Source of the DNA: Alphaproteobacteria bacterium
Lineage (GTDB): Bacteria > Pseudomonadota > Alphaproteobacteria > UBA828
Length of the DNA stretch: 7,744 nt
NCBI GenBank assembly: GCA_029937205.1
Contig: JAPYQV010000111.1
Coordinates: 1 to 7,744 of the forward strand
Direction of reading: 5' to 3'
A model generated the notes under the pieces. It did not search any database. It was not told where the DNA came from and was given only the letters and a program-made list of their open reading frames with translations. The position numbers and the translations under genes were made by a program. Shown piece by piece: positions 1 to 7,488 of the stretch. Position 1 is the stretch's first letter; every line of letters starts with the position of its first letter.

Positions 1-1142
1 GCCTGGGGGCTGTGGAAATTCGCCGCCGCAACGTCATTTCTGCTGAGCAAATGCCCTACGTCACGCCGATGGATATCACCTATGATTCTGGGAATTTCGA
101 AAAGAACATGGACGATTGCCTGACCTTCGCCGATTGGTTCGGCTTCGCGCAGCGCCGCGCTCTTGCCCATGATCGCGGCAAATTGCGCGGCATCGGCATG
201 GCGCTCTATGTTGAATCGACCGTCGGCGATCCGAACGAAAGCATTTCCATCATTTTCAACGATGACGACAGCGTCACGCTGACTGGCGGCACCAAATCGT
301 CCGGACAGGGACACGGCACGGTTTTCGCACAGTTTCTGCATGAAACCCTCGGCGTACCGTTTGACAAAATTACCTACCGGGAAGGCGATACCGATACCCT
401 GCCACAGGGCGGCGGATCGGGCGGATCGCGCTCGACCTATATGATCGCCGAGGCGGTCAAGATGGGCGCCGACAAGATAATCGAGAAGGGCAAACAACTC
501 GCCGCGCACTTGCTCGAAACATCGGCCGCGGATATCCGCTTCGAGGCCGGTAATTTCACCGTCGCCGGGACCGATCGCTCGATTGATGTCATGGCCCTCG
601 CTATAGCCTCGCGCGACGCGTCAAACCTTCCCGAAGGCATGGAACCGGGCCTCGACGAAAGCGCCCAATCTGAGATCGAGGACCCAACGATCCCCAACGG
701 CTGCCACATTGTCGAGCTTGAAATAGACCCCGAGACCGGCGCGCTTGAGCTCGACACCTACACCGCCGTCAATGATTTTGGCCGCGTCATCAATCCGCAA
801 CTGCTCGAAGGCCAAATTCACGGCGGCCTCGCCCAGGGCTTTGGCCAGGCGGTGTTTGAGAACTGCGTGTACGATCCTGAAAGCGGCCAATTGCTGAGCG
901 GCTCCTTCATGGACTATTGCATGCCGCGCGCCGACGACATGCCGGAATTCTTTCTCGCCACCAACGAAGTCCTCACCAAGCAAAACAGTTTCGGCCTCAA
1001 GGGCTGCGGCGAGGCGGGCTGCATTCCATCCGTGCCGGCGGTGGTCAGCGCGGTGTTGGATGCACTTGCCGTGCGCGGTGTCGAGCATATCGACATGCCA
1101 CTCACGCCGGAGCGCATTTGGCGCGCCGCCCAGGCGAGCTAA
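1..1142 (+). CDS. Molybdenum hydroxylase large subunit, xanthine dehydrogenase/CoxL family (C-terminal part, 5' end outside window)
   Basis: The reading frame is open from the window edge (first full codon at base 3) to the TAA at 1140-1142, giving about 379 residues, roughly the C-terminal half of a family usually near 750-800 residues. Family hallmarks in order are an MPY-x-TP stretch (bases about 51-68), the cofactor loop SSGQGHGTVFAQ (about 300-335), EGDTD followed by a glycine-rich GGGSGGSRS segment (about 381-431), NDFGRVINP (about 771-797), and KGCGEAG near the end. The glutamate of that last motif (codon 1011-1013) matches the catalytic base of xanthine dehydrogenase and CO dehydrogenase. 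Such subunits hydroxylate N-heterocycles, aldehydes or similar substrates with a molybdopterin cytosine dinucleotide cofactor and work with FAD and 2Fe-2S subunits, none of which is in view. The CO dehydrogenase active-site loop would lie in the missing half, so the substrate cannot be read. It is followed closely by the VOC gene. The family call is firm; the specificity is unknown. Confidence 0.93.
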   Translation, partial: LGAVEIRRRNVISAEQMPYVTPMDITYDSGNFEKNMDDCLTFADWFGFAQRRALAHDRGKLRGIGMALYVESTVGDPNESISIIFNDDDSVTLTGGTKSSGQGHGTVFAQFLHETLGVPFDKITYREGDTDTLPQGGGSGGSRSTYMIAEAVKMGADKIIEKGKQLAAHLLETSAADIRFEAGNFTVAGTDRSIDVMALAIASRDASNLPEGMEPGLDESAQSEIEDPTIPNGCHIVELEIDPETGALELDTYTAVNDFGRVINPQLLEGQIHGGLAQGFGQAVFENCVYDPESGQLLSGSFMDYCMPRADDMPEFFLATNEVLTKQNSFGLKGCGEAGCIPSVPAVVSAVLDALAVRGVEHIDMPLTPERIWRAAQAS

Positions 1143-1144
1143 CC

Positions 1145-1150
1145 AGGAGA
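1145..1150 (+). promoter_or_regulatory. Ribosome binding site of the VOC gene
   Basis: AGGAGA lies two bases after the TAA of the molybdenum hydroxylase gene and seven bases before the ATG at 1158. It fixes the start of the VOC gene and argues for translation from a shared message. Confidence 0.8.
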
Positions 1151-1157
1151 GCCGAAC

Positions 1158-1694
1158 ATGGCCGCCCCCGACCCGGTCACATCGAATCTGGCCAACAGCT
1201 TCATTCCGGAGACCCGCCAGATCTGTATCGTTACGCGGGATCTGGACGCCATGGTGCGGCGCTACGCCGACGCGCTCGGCATTGGCCCGTGGTGGGTCAA
1301 CGAATACAGCGCGCCCGATCTATTCGACACCACCTATCGCGGTCAACCCGCAACCTATAGCATGCGCCTGGCGCTGGCCTGGACCGGCGCGCTCAACTGG
1401 GAAATCATCCAGCCGCTCGACGGCCCAAGCATTTACAAAGATTTTTTGGAGCGCAACGAGGAGGGCGTACAGCATGTCGGCATCATGCTCGGCGACCTCG
1501 GCATGACTTGGGAGGAGTGTCACGCGAGCTTCAAGGCGCGCGGTTTCGAGATCATTCAGGAAGGCAGTTGGAAGCGCGTCCGCTTCTGCTACTACGACAC
1601 GCTGGCTTCAAGCGGCACGATCATCGAAGTGATCGACCGGCCGAGCGATTTCGAGCGCCCCGAGCCGCTTTATTGGTATCCCGAGCCTGGTTGA
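1158..1694 (+). CDS. VOC family protein (glyoxalase / methylmalonyl-CoA epimerase-like fold)
   Basis: This is a complete 178-residue protein with two babab modules typical of the vicinal oxygen chelate fold. Module 1 begins QICIVTRDLDAMVRRYADALGIGPW (broken here as Q21 to W45), and module 2 begins GVQHVGIMLGDL (103-114) and ends with SSGTIIEVIDRP (151-162). The expected metal ligands are Q21, E82, H106 and E157 by position. The first ligand, usually histidine in HVGI-type starts, is glutamine. Length and layout fit single-chain members such as methylmalonyl-CoA epimerase and Glyoxalase_4-type proteins, but the usual epimerase context (mutase genes) is absent, so I do not assign a reaction. 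No signal peptide or membrane segment is visible, so it is probably cytosolic. It starts 15 bases after the molybdenum hydroxylase stop, with AGGAGA before it, suggesting an operon and perhaps a role in the same catabolic route. The fold call is strong; the function is open. Confidence 0.88.
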   Translation: MAAPDPVTSNLANSFIPETRQICIVTRDLDAMVRRYADALGIGPWWVNEYSAPDLFDTTYRGQPATYSMRLALAWTGALNWEIIQPLDGPSIYKDFLERNEEGVQHVGIMLGDLGMTWEECHASFKARGFEIIQEGSWKRVRFCYYDTLASSGTIIEVIDRPSDFERPEPLYWYPEPG

Positions 1695-1813
1695 GCGGCC
1701 CCTTACTATTATATAGTTATAACTTTAGTGCCAAATTGGCATTGTTTTGTAGCCTGCCTCTGTCTATCGACCCGGCGGCGCACCATAGCACGCCCGAGCG
1801 ACGACCCGAAATA
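1695..1813. other. Convergent intergenic gap, A+T-rich in its left half
   Basis: These 119 bases separate the 3' ends of the plus-strand and minus-strand units. Bases 1701-1750 are markedly richer in A+T than the flanking genes and hold the terminator-like hairpin. The right half is G+C-rich again. I see no coding frame with family features and no clear terminator with a T run for the minus-strand operon. Confidence 0.7.
1726..1748 (+). terminator. Weak intrinsic terminator candidate after the VOC gene
   Basis: In the convergent gap, 1726-1732 (TAGTGCC) can pair with 1738-1744 (GGCATTG) around a five-base AAATT loop, giving 7 bp of which two are G-U pairs, followed by TTTT at 1745-1748. It lies 31 bases after the VOC stop in an A+T-rich stretch. 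The stem has only three G-C pairs and the T run is short, so this is a candidate only. Read on the other strand, no T run follows the stem. Confidence 0.35.
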
Positions 1814-2590
1814 TCAGCGCCCCGTCCACTCAGGTTTGCGCTTGTCCAAAAAGGCTGAAATGCCCTCTTTCGCGTCCTCCGACTGAATGGCGCGGACGAT
1901 CACTTCATCGACATATTCGTAGGCCTGGTCGAGCGGCATGGTGAGCTGGCGGTAGAAGGAGCGTTTGCCCATGGCGAGGGAATGGGCCGATTTGCTGGCG
2001 ATTTCCAAAGCCAATTCGGTGACCCGGGCGTCGAGCGCGTCGGGCGCCACCGCCTCGTTGATCAGACCAAAACGAAGCGCCGTTTCGGCATCCTGAAGCT
2101 TGCCGGTGAGCAGCATCTGCATGGCGTGTTTGGGCGAAATGGTGCGGCTGATCGCCACCTGCGGCGAGAGGCACCAGAGGCCGATATTCACGCCCGGCGT
2201 GGCAAAGTGCGCCTCGGTCGAAGCCAGCGCCAAATCACAGGTCGCCATGAGCTGACAACCGGCGGCGGTCGCCACGCCGTGCACTTTGGCGATGATCGGC
2301 TTGGACAGCCGGAGCATGCTCTGCATCATCTTCGAGCATTCCCGGTTGGCCGCCAGCTTGGAAGGCGGGTCTTCCATGGCGGCGATCGATTCATTGAGAT
2401 CATGCCCGGTGCAGAAGAAGCGGCCCGAAGCGGCCAGCACGACCACGCGCACAGATTCATCACCATCGATTTCGTCCCACGCCGATTGCAACGCTTGCAC
2501 CAATTCATGCGACAGGCTGTTACCGGAATTTGGCCGGTTCAGGGTCAGAGTTGCGATACCTTCTTTGTCTTCGCGTAGGAGAATTGCCAT
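1814..2590 (-). CDS. Enoyl-CoA hydratase/isomerase (crotonase) superfamily protein, ECHDC3-like
   Basis: This is a complete 258-residue crotonase-fold protein. It shows the N-terminal LTLNRP (15-20), an oxyanion-loop segment FFCTGHDL (58-65), the core VHGVATAAGCQLMATCDLALAS (103-124), HFATPGVNIGL (128-138) and the C-terminal FLDKRKPEW. The ATAAGCQL, ATPGVN-G and FL-KRKP-W signatures closely match the ECHDC3 branch as I recall it. The two glutamates that activate water in rat mitochondrial enoyl-CoA hydratase (E144, E164) align with Q113 and G133, so classical hydration is unlikely although acyl-CoA binding and the oxyanion hole look intact. Residues 61-62 and 110-111 form that hole by alignment. 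It starts 12 bases after the pyruvate carboxylase stop, with AAGGGAA before the ATG, and is the last gene of the minus-strand operon. No targeting signal is seen. The superfamily is certain, the branch likely, the reaction unknown. Confidence 0.93.
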   Translation of the reverse strand: MAILLREDKEGIATLTLNRPNSGNSLSHELVQALQSAWDEIDGDESVRVVVLAASGRFFCTGHDLNESIAAMEDPPSKLAANRECSKMMQSMLRLSKPIIAKVHGVATAAGCQLMATCDLALASTEAHFATPGVNIGLWCLSPQVAISRTISPKHAMQMLLTGKLQDAETALRFGLINEAVAPDALDARVTELALEIASKSAHSLAMGKRSFYRQLTMPLDQAYEYVDEVIVRAIQSEDAKEGISAFLDKRKPEWTGR

Positions 2591-2597
2591 TTTTTTG

Positions 2598-2604
2598 TTC
2601 CCTT
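2598..2604 (-). promoter_or_regulatory. Ribosome binding site of the crotonase gene, overlapping the pyruvate carboxylase stop
   Basis: On the minus strand AAGGGAA spans 2604-2598 and shares its first two bases with the TAA stop (2605-2603) of the carboxylase gene. The spacing to the ATG at 2590 is seven bases. The overlap favours translational coupling of the two genes and fixes the start. Confidence 0.7.
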
Positions 2605-5600
2605 AGGCTTCGTCCGACAGTTCCATCATCAGGTCCTTGGTCTCCACCGTGATACCCGCCTGGGTCACGATACGCCGAATGGTGCCGGCGCGCTCGGCAT
2701 GGACGGCGGTCTCCATTTTCATGGCTTCGATGGCGAACAGTACGTCGCCGCGCGCCACTTTTTCGCCCTCGGCGTGGAACACTTTGACCACCATGCCCCG
2801 CATGGGCGCCGCCACATGGTTGGGATTGCCCTCCTCCGCCTTGGGCAGCGCCTCGTGCGTCACGCTGGCGCTTCGATCTTCCACCAAAACGTTACGCGGC
2901 TGGCCGTTCAGTTCGAAAAATACCGTGCGCCGGCCCTTGTCGTCGCTTTCGCTAAGCGCAAGATAGCGGATGATGAACTGGCGGCCACGGGCGATGTCGA
3001 GCGTCACTTCGTCGCCCGGCGCCATGCCGTAGAAGAAAATTTGGCTCGGCAATACGCTGATATCGCCGTAGCGCCGCCGTGCCCGCGCATAGTCGGCAAA
3101 GACCTTTGGGTACATCAAATAGGAGGCGAATTCGGTATCGCGGATATGGCGGCCAACTTTATGTTCGGCCTCACCGCGGAGCGCTGCCATGTCGGCTGCC
3201 GGCAACACTGAGCCCGGCCGTACCGTCAACGGCTCGCGGCCCTTCAACACTTTCTTCTGCAGCGCCTCGGGAAAGCCGCCATCGGGCTGGCCCAAATCGC
3301 CGGCAAAAAACGACACCACTGAATCCGGGAACGCGATTTCCCGTTCCGGGTCCAGCACGTCCTCGGGCGTGAGGCCGCTGGTGACCATCATCAACGCCAT
3401 GTCGCCCACCACCTTGGAGGTCGGCGTCACTTTGACGATATCGCCGAACATCTCGTTGACCTGGGCAAACGCCTCCGCCACTTCGGGCCAGCGCTCGTCT
3501 TCGATGCCGAGCCCGCGCGCCTGCTCGCGCAGATTGGTGTATTGCCCGCCCGGCATGGCGTGGATGTAGACATCCGAGGTGCCGGCACGGATGTCGCTTT
3601 CAAATGCGTAATAACAGCGCCGCGCCTGTTCCCAATAATGTGACAGCGTGCGCACCGCGCCTTGGTCGAGGCCGCTGTCGCGGGTTGTGTGGCGGAGCGC
3701 GGCATTGATCGAACCGAAGCTCGGCTGCGAGGTCAGGCCGGAGAGCGCGTCCATGGCCAGATCCACCGCGTCGACACCCGCCTCCACAGCGGCGATCACG
3801 CTGGCTGCGGCAATGCCGCTGGTATCATGGGTGTGGAAATGTATCGGCAGGCCGACTTCCTGTTTCAGCGCCTTGATCAGGGTGGTGGCCGCCGCCGGCT
3901 TGCATAGGCCGGCCATGTCCTTGACAGCAATGATATGCGCGCCCGCTGCCTCGAGTTGGCGCGCCATATCGAGATAATAATCCAGATCGTATTTCGAGCG
4001 CGCCGGATCGGAGATATCGCCGGTGTAACAGATCGCTGCCTCGCACAGTTTGCCGGTCTCGATCACCGCATCCATGGCGACGCGCATGTTCTCAACCCAA
4101 TTGAGCGAATCGAAAACGCGGAACAGGTCGACGCCATTTTCCGCCGACTGCTTGACAAAATAGCGCACCACATTGTCGGGATAGTTGGTGTAACCGACGC
4201 CGTTGGAGGCGCGCAGCAGCATTTGCAGCAGCAGATTGGGCATCGCCTCGCGGAAATCCCGAAGACGCTGCCACGGATCCTCTTTAAGAAAGCGCATCGC
4301 CACATCGAAGGTGGCACCGCCCCAGCACTCGACCGACAGCAATTGCGGCAGCAGATCAGCATAGGCCGGTGCGGCGGCGAGCAGATCATGGCTGCGCATG
4401 CGCGTCGCCAACAACGATTGGTGGGCGTCGCGGAAACTCGTGTCGGTGATCAGAATTTGTTTCTGCGCGTGCATCCAGGCCGCGAAACCGGCGGCGCCCA
4501 GTTCCGCCAGCCGTTGGCGCGAGCCTGCCGGCGCTTCACCATTCGGCCGCACCGGTTTGACCGGAAACTTCACGGTTGGCCCGACCGGGCGGCCCTCAAC
4601 CTCGGGATTGCCGTTGACGATCACCTCGCCGATAAAACGCAGCAGTCTGGTGGCGCGGTCGCGCCGCTTGCCGAAATGAAAGAGCTCCGGCGTCTCGTCA
4701 ATGAAGCGCGTGGTGTATTCACCGCTCAGGAACTTGGGATGACCGAGCAGAGTTTCGAGAAACACCAGATTGGTGCGCACACCGCGAATACGAAACTCGC
4801 GCAACGCCCGGTCCATGCGGGCGATCGCCTCATCCGGCGTCGGTGCCCAGGCGGTGACTTTCTCGAGCAGGGAATCATAAAACGGCGTAATCACCGCGCC
4901 GGAATAAGCCGTGCCGCCATCGAGGCGAATGCCAAAACCGGTGGCACCGCGGTAGGCCATGAGACGGCCGTAATCGGGGATAAAATTATTCTCCGGGTCT
5001 TCCGTCGTCACCCGGCACTGGATAGCGTTGCCGTTGACCGTGATCATATCCTGCGCCGGCACGCCGCTTTCGTCTTCACCAATCCGCGCGCCCTGGGCGA
5101 TGCGAATTTGCGCCTTCACCAAATCGATCCCGGTAACGACTTCGGTTACCGTATGCTCGACCTGGATACGCGGATTGACCTCGATAAAGTAGAATTTACC
5201 GCTCTCCACATCCATCAGGAATTCGACCGTGCCGGCATTACTATAATTTGCGGCACGCCCGATCCGCACCGCCGCATCGTGTAATTCTTTGCGCTGTTCG
5301 GCGTTCAGATATGGCGCCGGCGCGCGCTCCACCACTTTCTGATTGCGCCGCTGCATGGTGCAGTCGCGCTCATGCAAATGCACCAGCCCGCCATGTTGAT
5401 CGCCCAATATCTGGACTTCCACATGGCGCGCGCGGCGCACCAGCTTCTCGAGATAGACCTCGTCATTGCCGAATGCCGCGGCGGCCTCGCGCCGCGCCGC
5501 ATCGAGCTCGTCCGCCAGTGCCGCATCGTCCTCGATCACCCGCATGCCGCGCCCGCCGCCACCCCAACTTGCCTTTAGCATCAGCGGGTAGCCGACCTCA

Positions 5601-6070
5601 CGCGCGCGCGCCTGTGCGCCCTCAACATCGCGCGGCAGAGGCGCTGTCGCCGGCATCACCGGGGCGCCGGCCTTCTCCGCGAGAGTGCGCGCCGAGACCT
5701 TGTTGCCAAGCACCCGCATGGCCTCCGGCGTCGGCCCGATGAACAGAATACCTGCCTGGGCACAGGCTTCGGCGAAGTCCGGATTTTCCGACAACAAGCC
5801 ATAACCGGGATGAATGGCATCGACCTTGGCGTCGCGCGCGATGCGCAACACGTCGTCAATGCTCAAATAGGCTTCGACCGGCCCCCGCCCCTCGCCGACC
5901 AAATAACTTTCGTCGGCCTTGAAACGGTGCAGGGCGAAGCGGTCTTCCTGCGAATAGATCGCCACTGTGCGAATGCCAAGCTCGGACGCAGCCCGCATGA
6001 CACGGATGGCGATTTCGCTGCGGTTGGCAACGAGGATTTTGGAAATCTTACGCGGCGTCGGGGCAGACAT
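2603..6070 (-). CDS. pyc: Pyruvate carboxylase, single-chain biotin enzyme (EC 6.4.1.1)
   Basis: It makes oxaloacetate from pyruvate, bicarbonate and ATP (anaplerosis, gluconeogenesis) in the cytosol, normally as a homotetramer. The 1155 residues match the usual full length. The biotin carboxylase domain (about 8-465) has the ATP-grasp glycine loop SWGGGGRGMRV (168-178), RRNQKVVERAP (241-251) and IEVNPRIQVEHTVTE (296-310). The carboxyltransferase domain (about 538-840) has DTSFRDAHQSLLATR (543-557), lysine K717 in VKDMAGL, and HFHTHDT with metal ligands H746 and H748; D548 completes the site. KVTPTSK (880-886) carries the likely catalytic threonine. The C-terminal biotin domain has EAMKME with biotinyl lysine K1118. 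The ATG at 6070 was chosen because the family N-terminus (ISKILVANRSEIAIR) follows at once and GAGAAG precedes it; the open frame runs 49 codons further, into the amidase gene, without family sequence. One oddity is HAMPGGQ (837-843), where homologues usually have glutamate, not alanine. It lies 11 bases after the amidase gene. Confidence 0.97.
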   Translation of the reverse strand: MSAPTPRKISKILVANRSEIAIRVMRAASELGIRTVAIYSQEDRFALHRFKADESYLVGEGRGPVEAYLSIDDVLRIARDAKVDAIHPGYGLLSENPDFAEACAQAGILFIGPTPEAMRVLGNKVSARTLAEKAGAPVMPATAPLPRDVEGAQARAREVGYPLMLKASWGGGGRGMRVIEDDAALADELDAARREAAAAFGNDEVYLEKLVRRARHVEVQILGDQHGGLVHLHERDCTMQRRNQKVVERAPAPYLNAEQRKELHDAAVRIGRAANYSNAGTVEFLMDVESGKFYFIEVNPRIQVEHTVTEVVTGIDLVKAQIRIAQGARIGEDESGVPAQDMITVNGNAIQCRVTTEDPENNFIPDYGRLMAYRGATGFGIRLDGGTAYSGAVITPFYDSLLEKVTAWAPTPDEAIARMDRALREFRIRGVRTNLVFLETLLGHPKFLSGEYTTRFIDETPELFHFGKRRDRATRLLRFIGEVIVNGNPEVEGRPVGPTVKFPVKPVRPNGEAPAGSRQRLAELGAAGFAAWMHAQKQILITDTSFRDAHQSLLATRMRSHDLLAAAPAYADLLPQLLSVECWGGATFDVAMRFLKEDPWQRLRDFREAMPNLLLQMLLRASNGVGYTNYPDNVVRYFVKQSAENGVDLFRVFDSLNWVENMRVAMDAVIETGKLCEAAICYTGDISDPARSKYDLDYYLDMARQLEAAGAHIIAVKDMAGLCKPAAATTLIKALKQEVGLPIHFHTHDTSGIAAASVIAAVEAGVDAVDLAMDALSGLTSQPSFGSINAALRHTTRDSGLDQGAVRTLSHYWEQARRCYYAFESDIRAGTSDVYIHAMPGGQYTNLREQARGLGIEDERWPEVAEAFAQVNEMFGDIVKVTPTSKVVGDMALMMVTSGLTPEDVLDPEREIAFPDSVVSFFAGDLGQPDGGFPEALQKKVLKGREPLTVRPGSVLPAADMAALRGEAEHKVGRHIRDTEFASYLMYPKVFADYARARRRYGDISVLPSQIFFYGMAPGDEVTLDIARGRQFIIRYLALSESDDKGRRTVFFELNGQPRNVLVEDRSASVTHEALPKAEEGNPNHVAAPMRGMVVKVFHAEGEKVARGDVLFAIEAMKMETAVHAERAGTIRRIVTQAGITVETKDLMMELSDEA

Positions 6071-6077
6071 GGCGTTT

Positions 6078-6083
6078 CTTCTC
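6078..6083 (-). promoter_or_regulatory. Ribosome binding site deciding the pyruvate carboxylase start
   Basis: GAGAAG on the minus strand (6083-6078) overlaps the TGA stop of the amidase gene (6084-6082) and sits seven bases before the ATG at 6070. It is only moderately close to the Shine-Dalgarno consensus, which fits re-initiation by ribosomes that have just finished the amidase. Confidence 0.55.
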
Positions 6084-7488
6084 AATCCGGTGGGCGGCGG
6101 GAATGCCAGTCTGTCGCCTGTTGAAAGGCGTGCGCCACTTTCAGAATGCCGGCCTCGTCGAACGGCCGCCCGGCGATTTGCAAGCTGAGCGGCAAGCCGT
6201 CCGACGCAAACCCGCACGGCACGACAATCGCCGGCAGGCCGGTCAGATCGAACGGCTCGGTGTTGCGTAGAATTGCGCCGAACACCGATTCCGTCTTGCC
6301 GCGAATATCGATGGTTTCCTGGCCGAGCGGTTGCGCGGTGAGCGGGAGCGCCGGCATCGCCAGCACATCGACCTCGGTCAGGACATCTGCCATGGCATGG
6401 CCGAGCAAAGTGCGGTAGCGCTGGGCGTGGAGATAGTCCTTGGCCAGCACATAATTGCCGAGCTCGAGAAAGAGCCGCACCTGATCGGTATAGAGCTCGC
6501 CGATGGTGGCGATATGATCGTCGTGATAGGCGGTGCCTTCGGCAAGATAAAACACCATTGCCGCCGCCGCCGAATAATCGATATGCGCGATATCCACTTC
6601 GCGCACCTCGGCGCCGAGGCCTTCCAACACGGCGACGGCCTGGCGCGCCGCTTGTTCATTCTCGGACAGCGCGCGATCGAAAAAATAGCGCGTCGGCAGG
6701 CCGATTTTGAGGCCCTTGATGTCGCCCGTAAGGGCGCCGACATAATCCGGAACGGGGCGGTCCGCGACCGATGCATCACGCCCGTCCGGCCCCGGCATGG
6801 GCTGAAACATCAGCGCCGCATCCTCGGCCGAGCGCGTCAACGGTCCGGCATGGTCCATGGTCCAGCACAAGGGATAGATCCCGGCGCGGCTGGAGCGGCC
6901 ATAGGTCGGTTTCAGGCCGGTGATGCCGCAGCACGCCGCCGGCATGCGGATCGAGCCGCCGGTGTCCGATCCGGTCGCACCGGCACACAACCGGAGCGCC
7001 ACGGCAGCCCCCGAGCCACCGCTCGAGCCGCCGCTGAAGCGCGTCGGGTCCCACGGATTGCGGCACGGGCCGAACATGGAGGAATCATTGGTCGGGCCAT
7101 AAGCGAATTCATGGGTATTGAGTTTGCCGAGCAGGACCACCCCGGCCTCTTTAAGGCGGGCCACGGCGGTCGCGTCTTGCTCGGGGATATGGTTCTCGAG
7201 CACGCGCGAGCCCGCCGTGCTGCGAATCCCGGCGGTCTGATAAAGATCCTTGTGGCCGATCGGAATGCCGTGCAGCGGACCACGCCAGGCGCCGCCGGCG
7301 ATTTCCGCTTCCGCCTGTTTCGCCTCGGCCAACGCCTCATCCGCGCGTACCGTCACGAAGGCATTGACCCTGTCATTGTGCGTGGAGATTCGCGCCAGAT
7401 AGGCTTCAGTCGCCGCCACCGGGGAGAGCGATTTTTCGCGAAACGCCTCTGAGAGCTCAGCGATGGAGAGTTCGGTGATGTCGCTCAT
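6082..7488 (-). CDS. Amidase signature family hydrolase (GatA/AtzE-like)
   Basis: This 468-residue protein has a full amidase-signature core. The Ser-cisSer-Lys triad is present: K80 in HGIPIGHKDL, S155 in SGGSSGGSG and S179 in SDTGGSIRMPA. These are each one position from the K79/S154/S178 numbering of Staphylococcus GatA. NTHEFAYGPTNDSS (124-137), GLKPTYGR (191-198) and the C-terminal TGLPAIVVPCGF (416-427) are also typical. Family members hydrolyse amides to acid plus ammonia, or supply ammonia within GatCAB. No GatB gene is present, and the gene immediately before it encodes a GatC-like small protein, as in AtzG/AtzE. A dedicated hydrolase is therefore more likely than a tRNA amidotransferase subunit. 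The start overlaps the stop of the small gene as ATGA, with no strong binding site of its own, which implies translational coupling. No signal peptide is seen, so it should be cytosolic. The substrate cannot be read from the sequence. Confidence 0.93.
   Translation of the reverse strand: MSDITELSIAELSEAFREKSLSPVAATEAYLARISTHNDRVNAFVTVRADEALAEAKQAEAEIAGGAWRGPLHGIPIGHKDLYQTAGIRSTAGSRVLENHIPEQDATAVARLKEAGVVLLGKLNTHEFAYGPTNDSSMFGPCRNPWDPTRFSGGSSGGSGAAVALRLCAGATGSDTGGSIRMPAACCGITGLKPTYGRSSRAGIYPLCWTMDHAGPLTRSAEDAALMFQPMPGPDGRDASVADRPVPDYVGALTGDIKGLKIGLPTRYFFDRALSENEQAARQAVAVLEGLGAEVREVDIAHIDYSAAAAMVFYLAEGTAYHDDHIATIGELYTDQVRLFLELGNYVLAKDYLHAQRYRTLLGHAMADVLTEVDVLAMPALPLTAQPLGQETIDIRGKTESVFGAILRNTEPFDLTGLPAIVVPCGFASDGLPLSLQIAGRPFDEAGILKVAHAFQQATDWHSRRPPD

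Noticed and set aside
1..1142. Naming the molybdenum hydroxylase coxL (CO dehydrogenase)
   Set aside because: The active-site loop that separates true CO dehydrogenase from related hydroxylases is in the missing N-terminal half, so the specificity cannot be decided here.
1777..1794. A minus-strand hairpin (7 bp with two G-U pairs, loop TATG) after the crotonase gene as a terminator
   Set aside because: No T run follows it on the minus strand, so it does not meet the pattern of an intrinsic terminator; it could be chance in G+C-rich sequence.
3935..5284. A 449-codon open frame on the plus strand opposite the pyruvate carboxylase gene
   Set aside because: It lies wholly antisense to a carboxylase with every expected domain, shows no family features, and is what G+C-rich codon bias leaves open on the opposite strand.
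6071..6217. An N-terminal extension of 49 codons on pyruvate carboxylase
   Set aside because: It overlaps the amidase gene, has an arginine-rich translation unlike the family, and the ATG at 6070 directly precedes the conserved N-terminus with a ribosome binding site.
6331..7452. A 373-codon plus-strand open frame opposite the amidase gene
   Set aside because: It is antisense to a complete amidase with its catalytic triad. Its translation is low-complexity, rich in arginine, alanine and glycine, with no recognisable motif.
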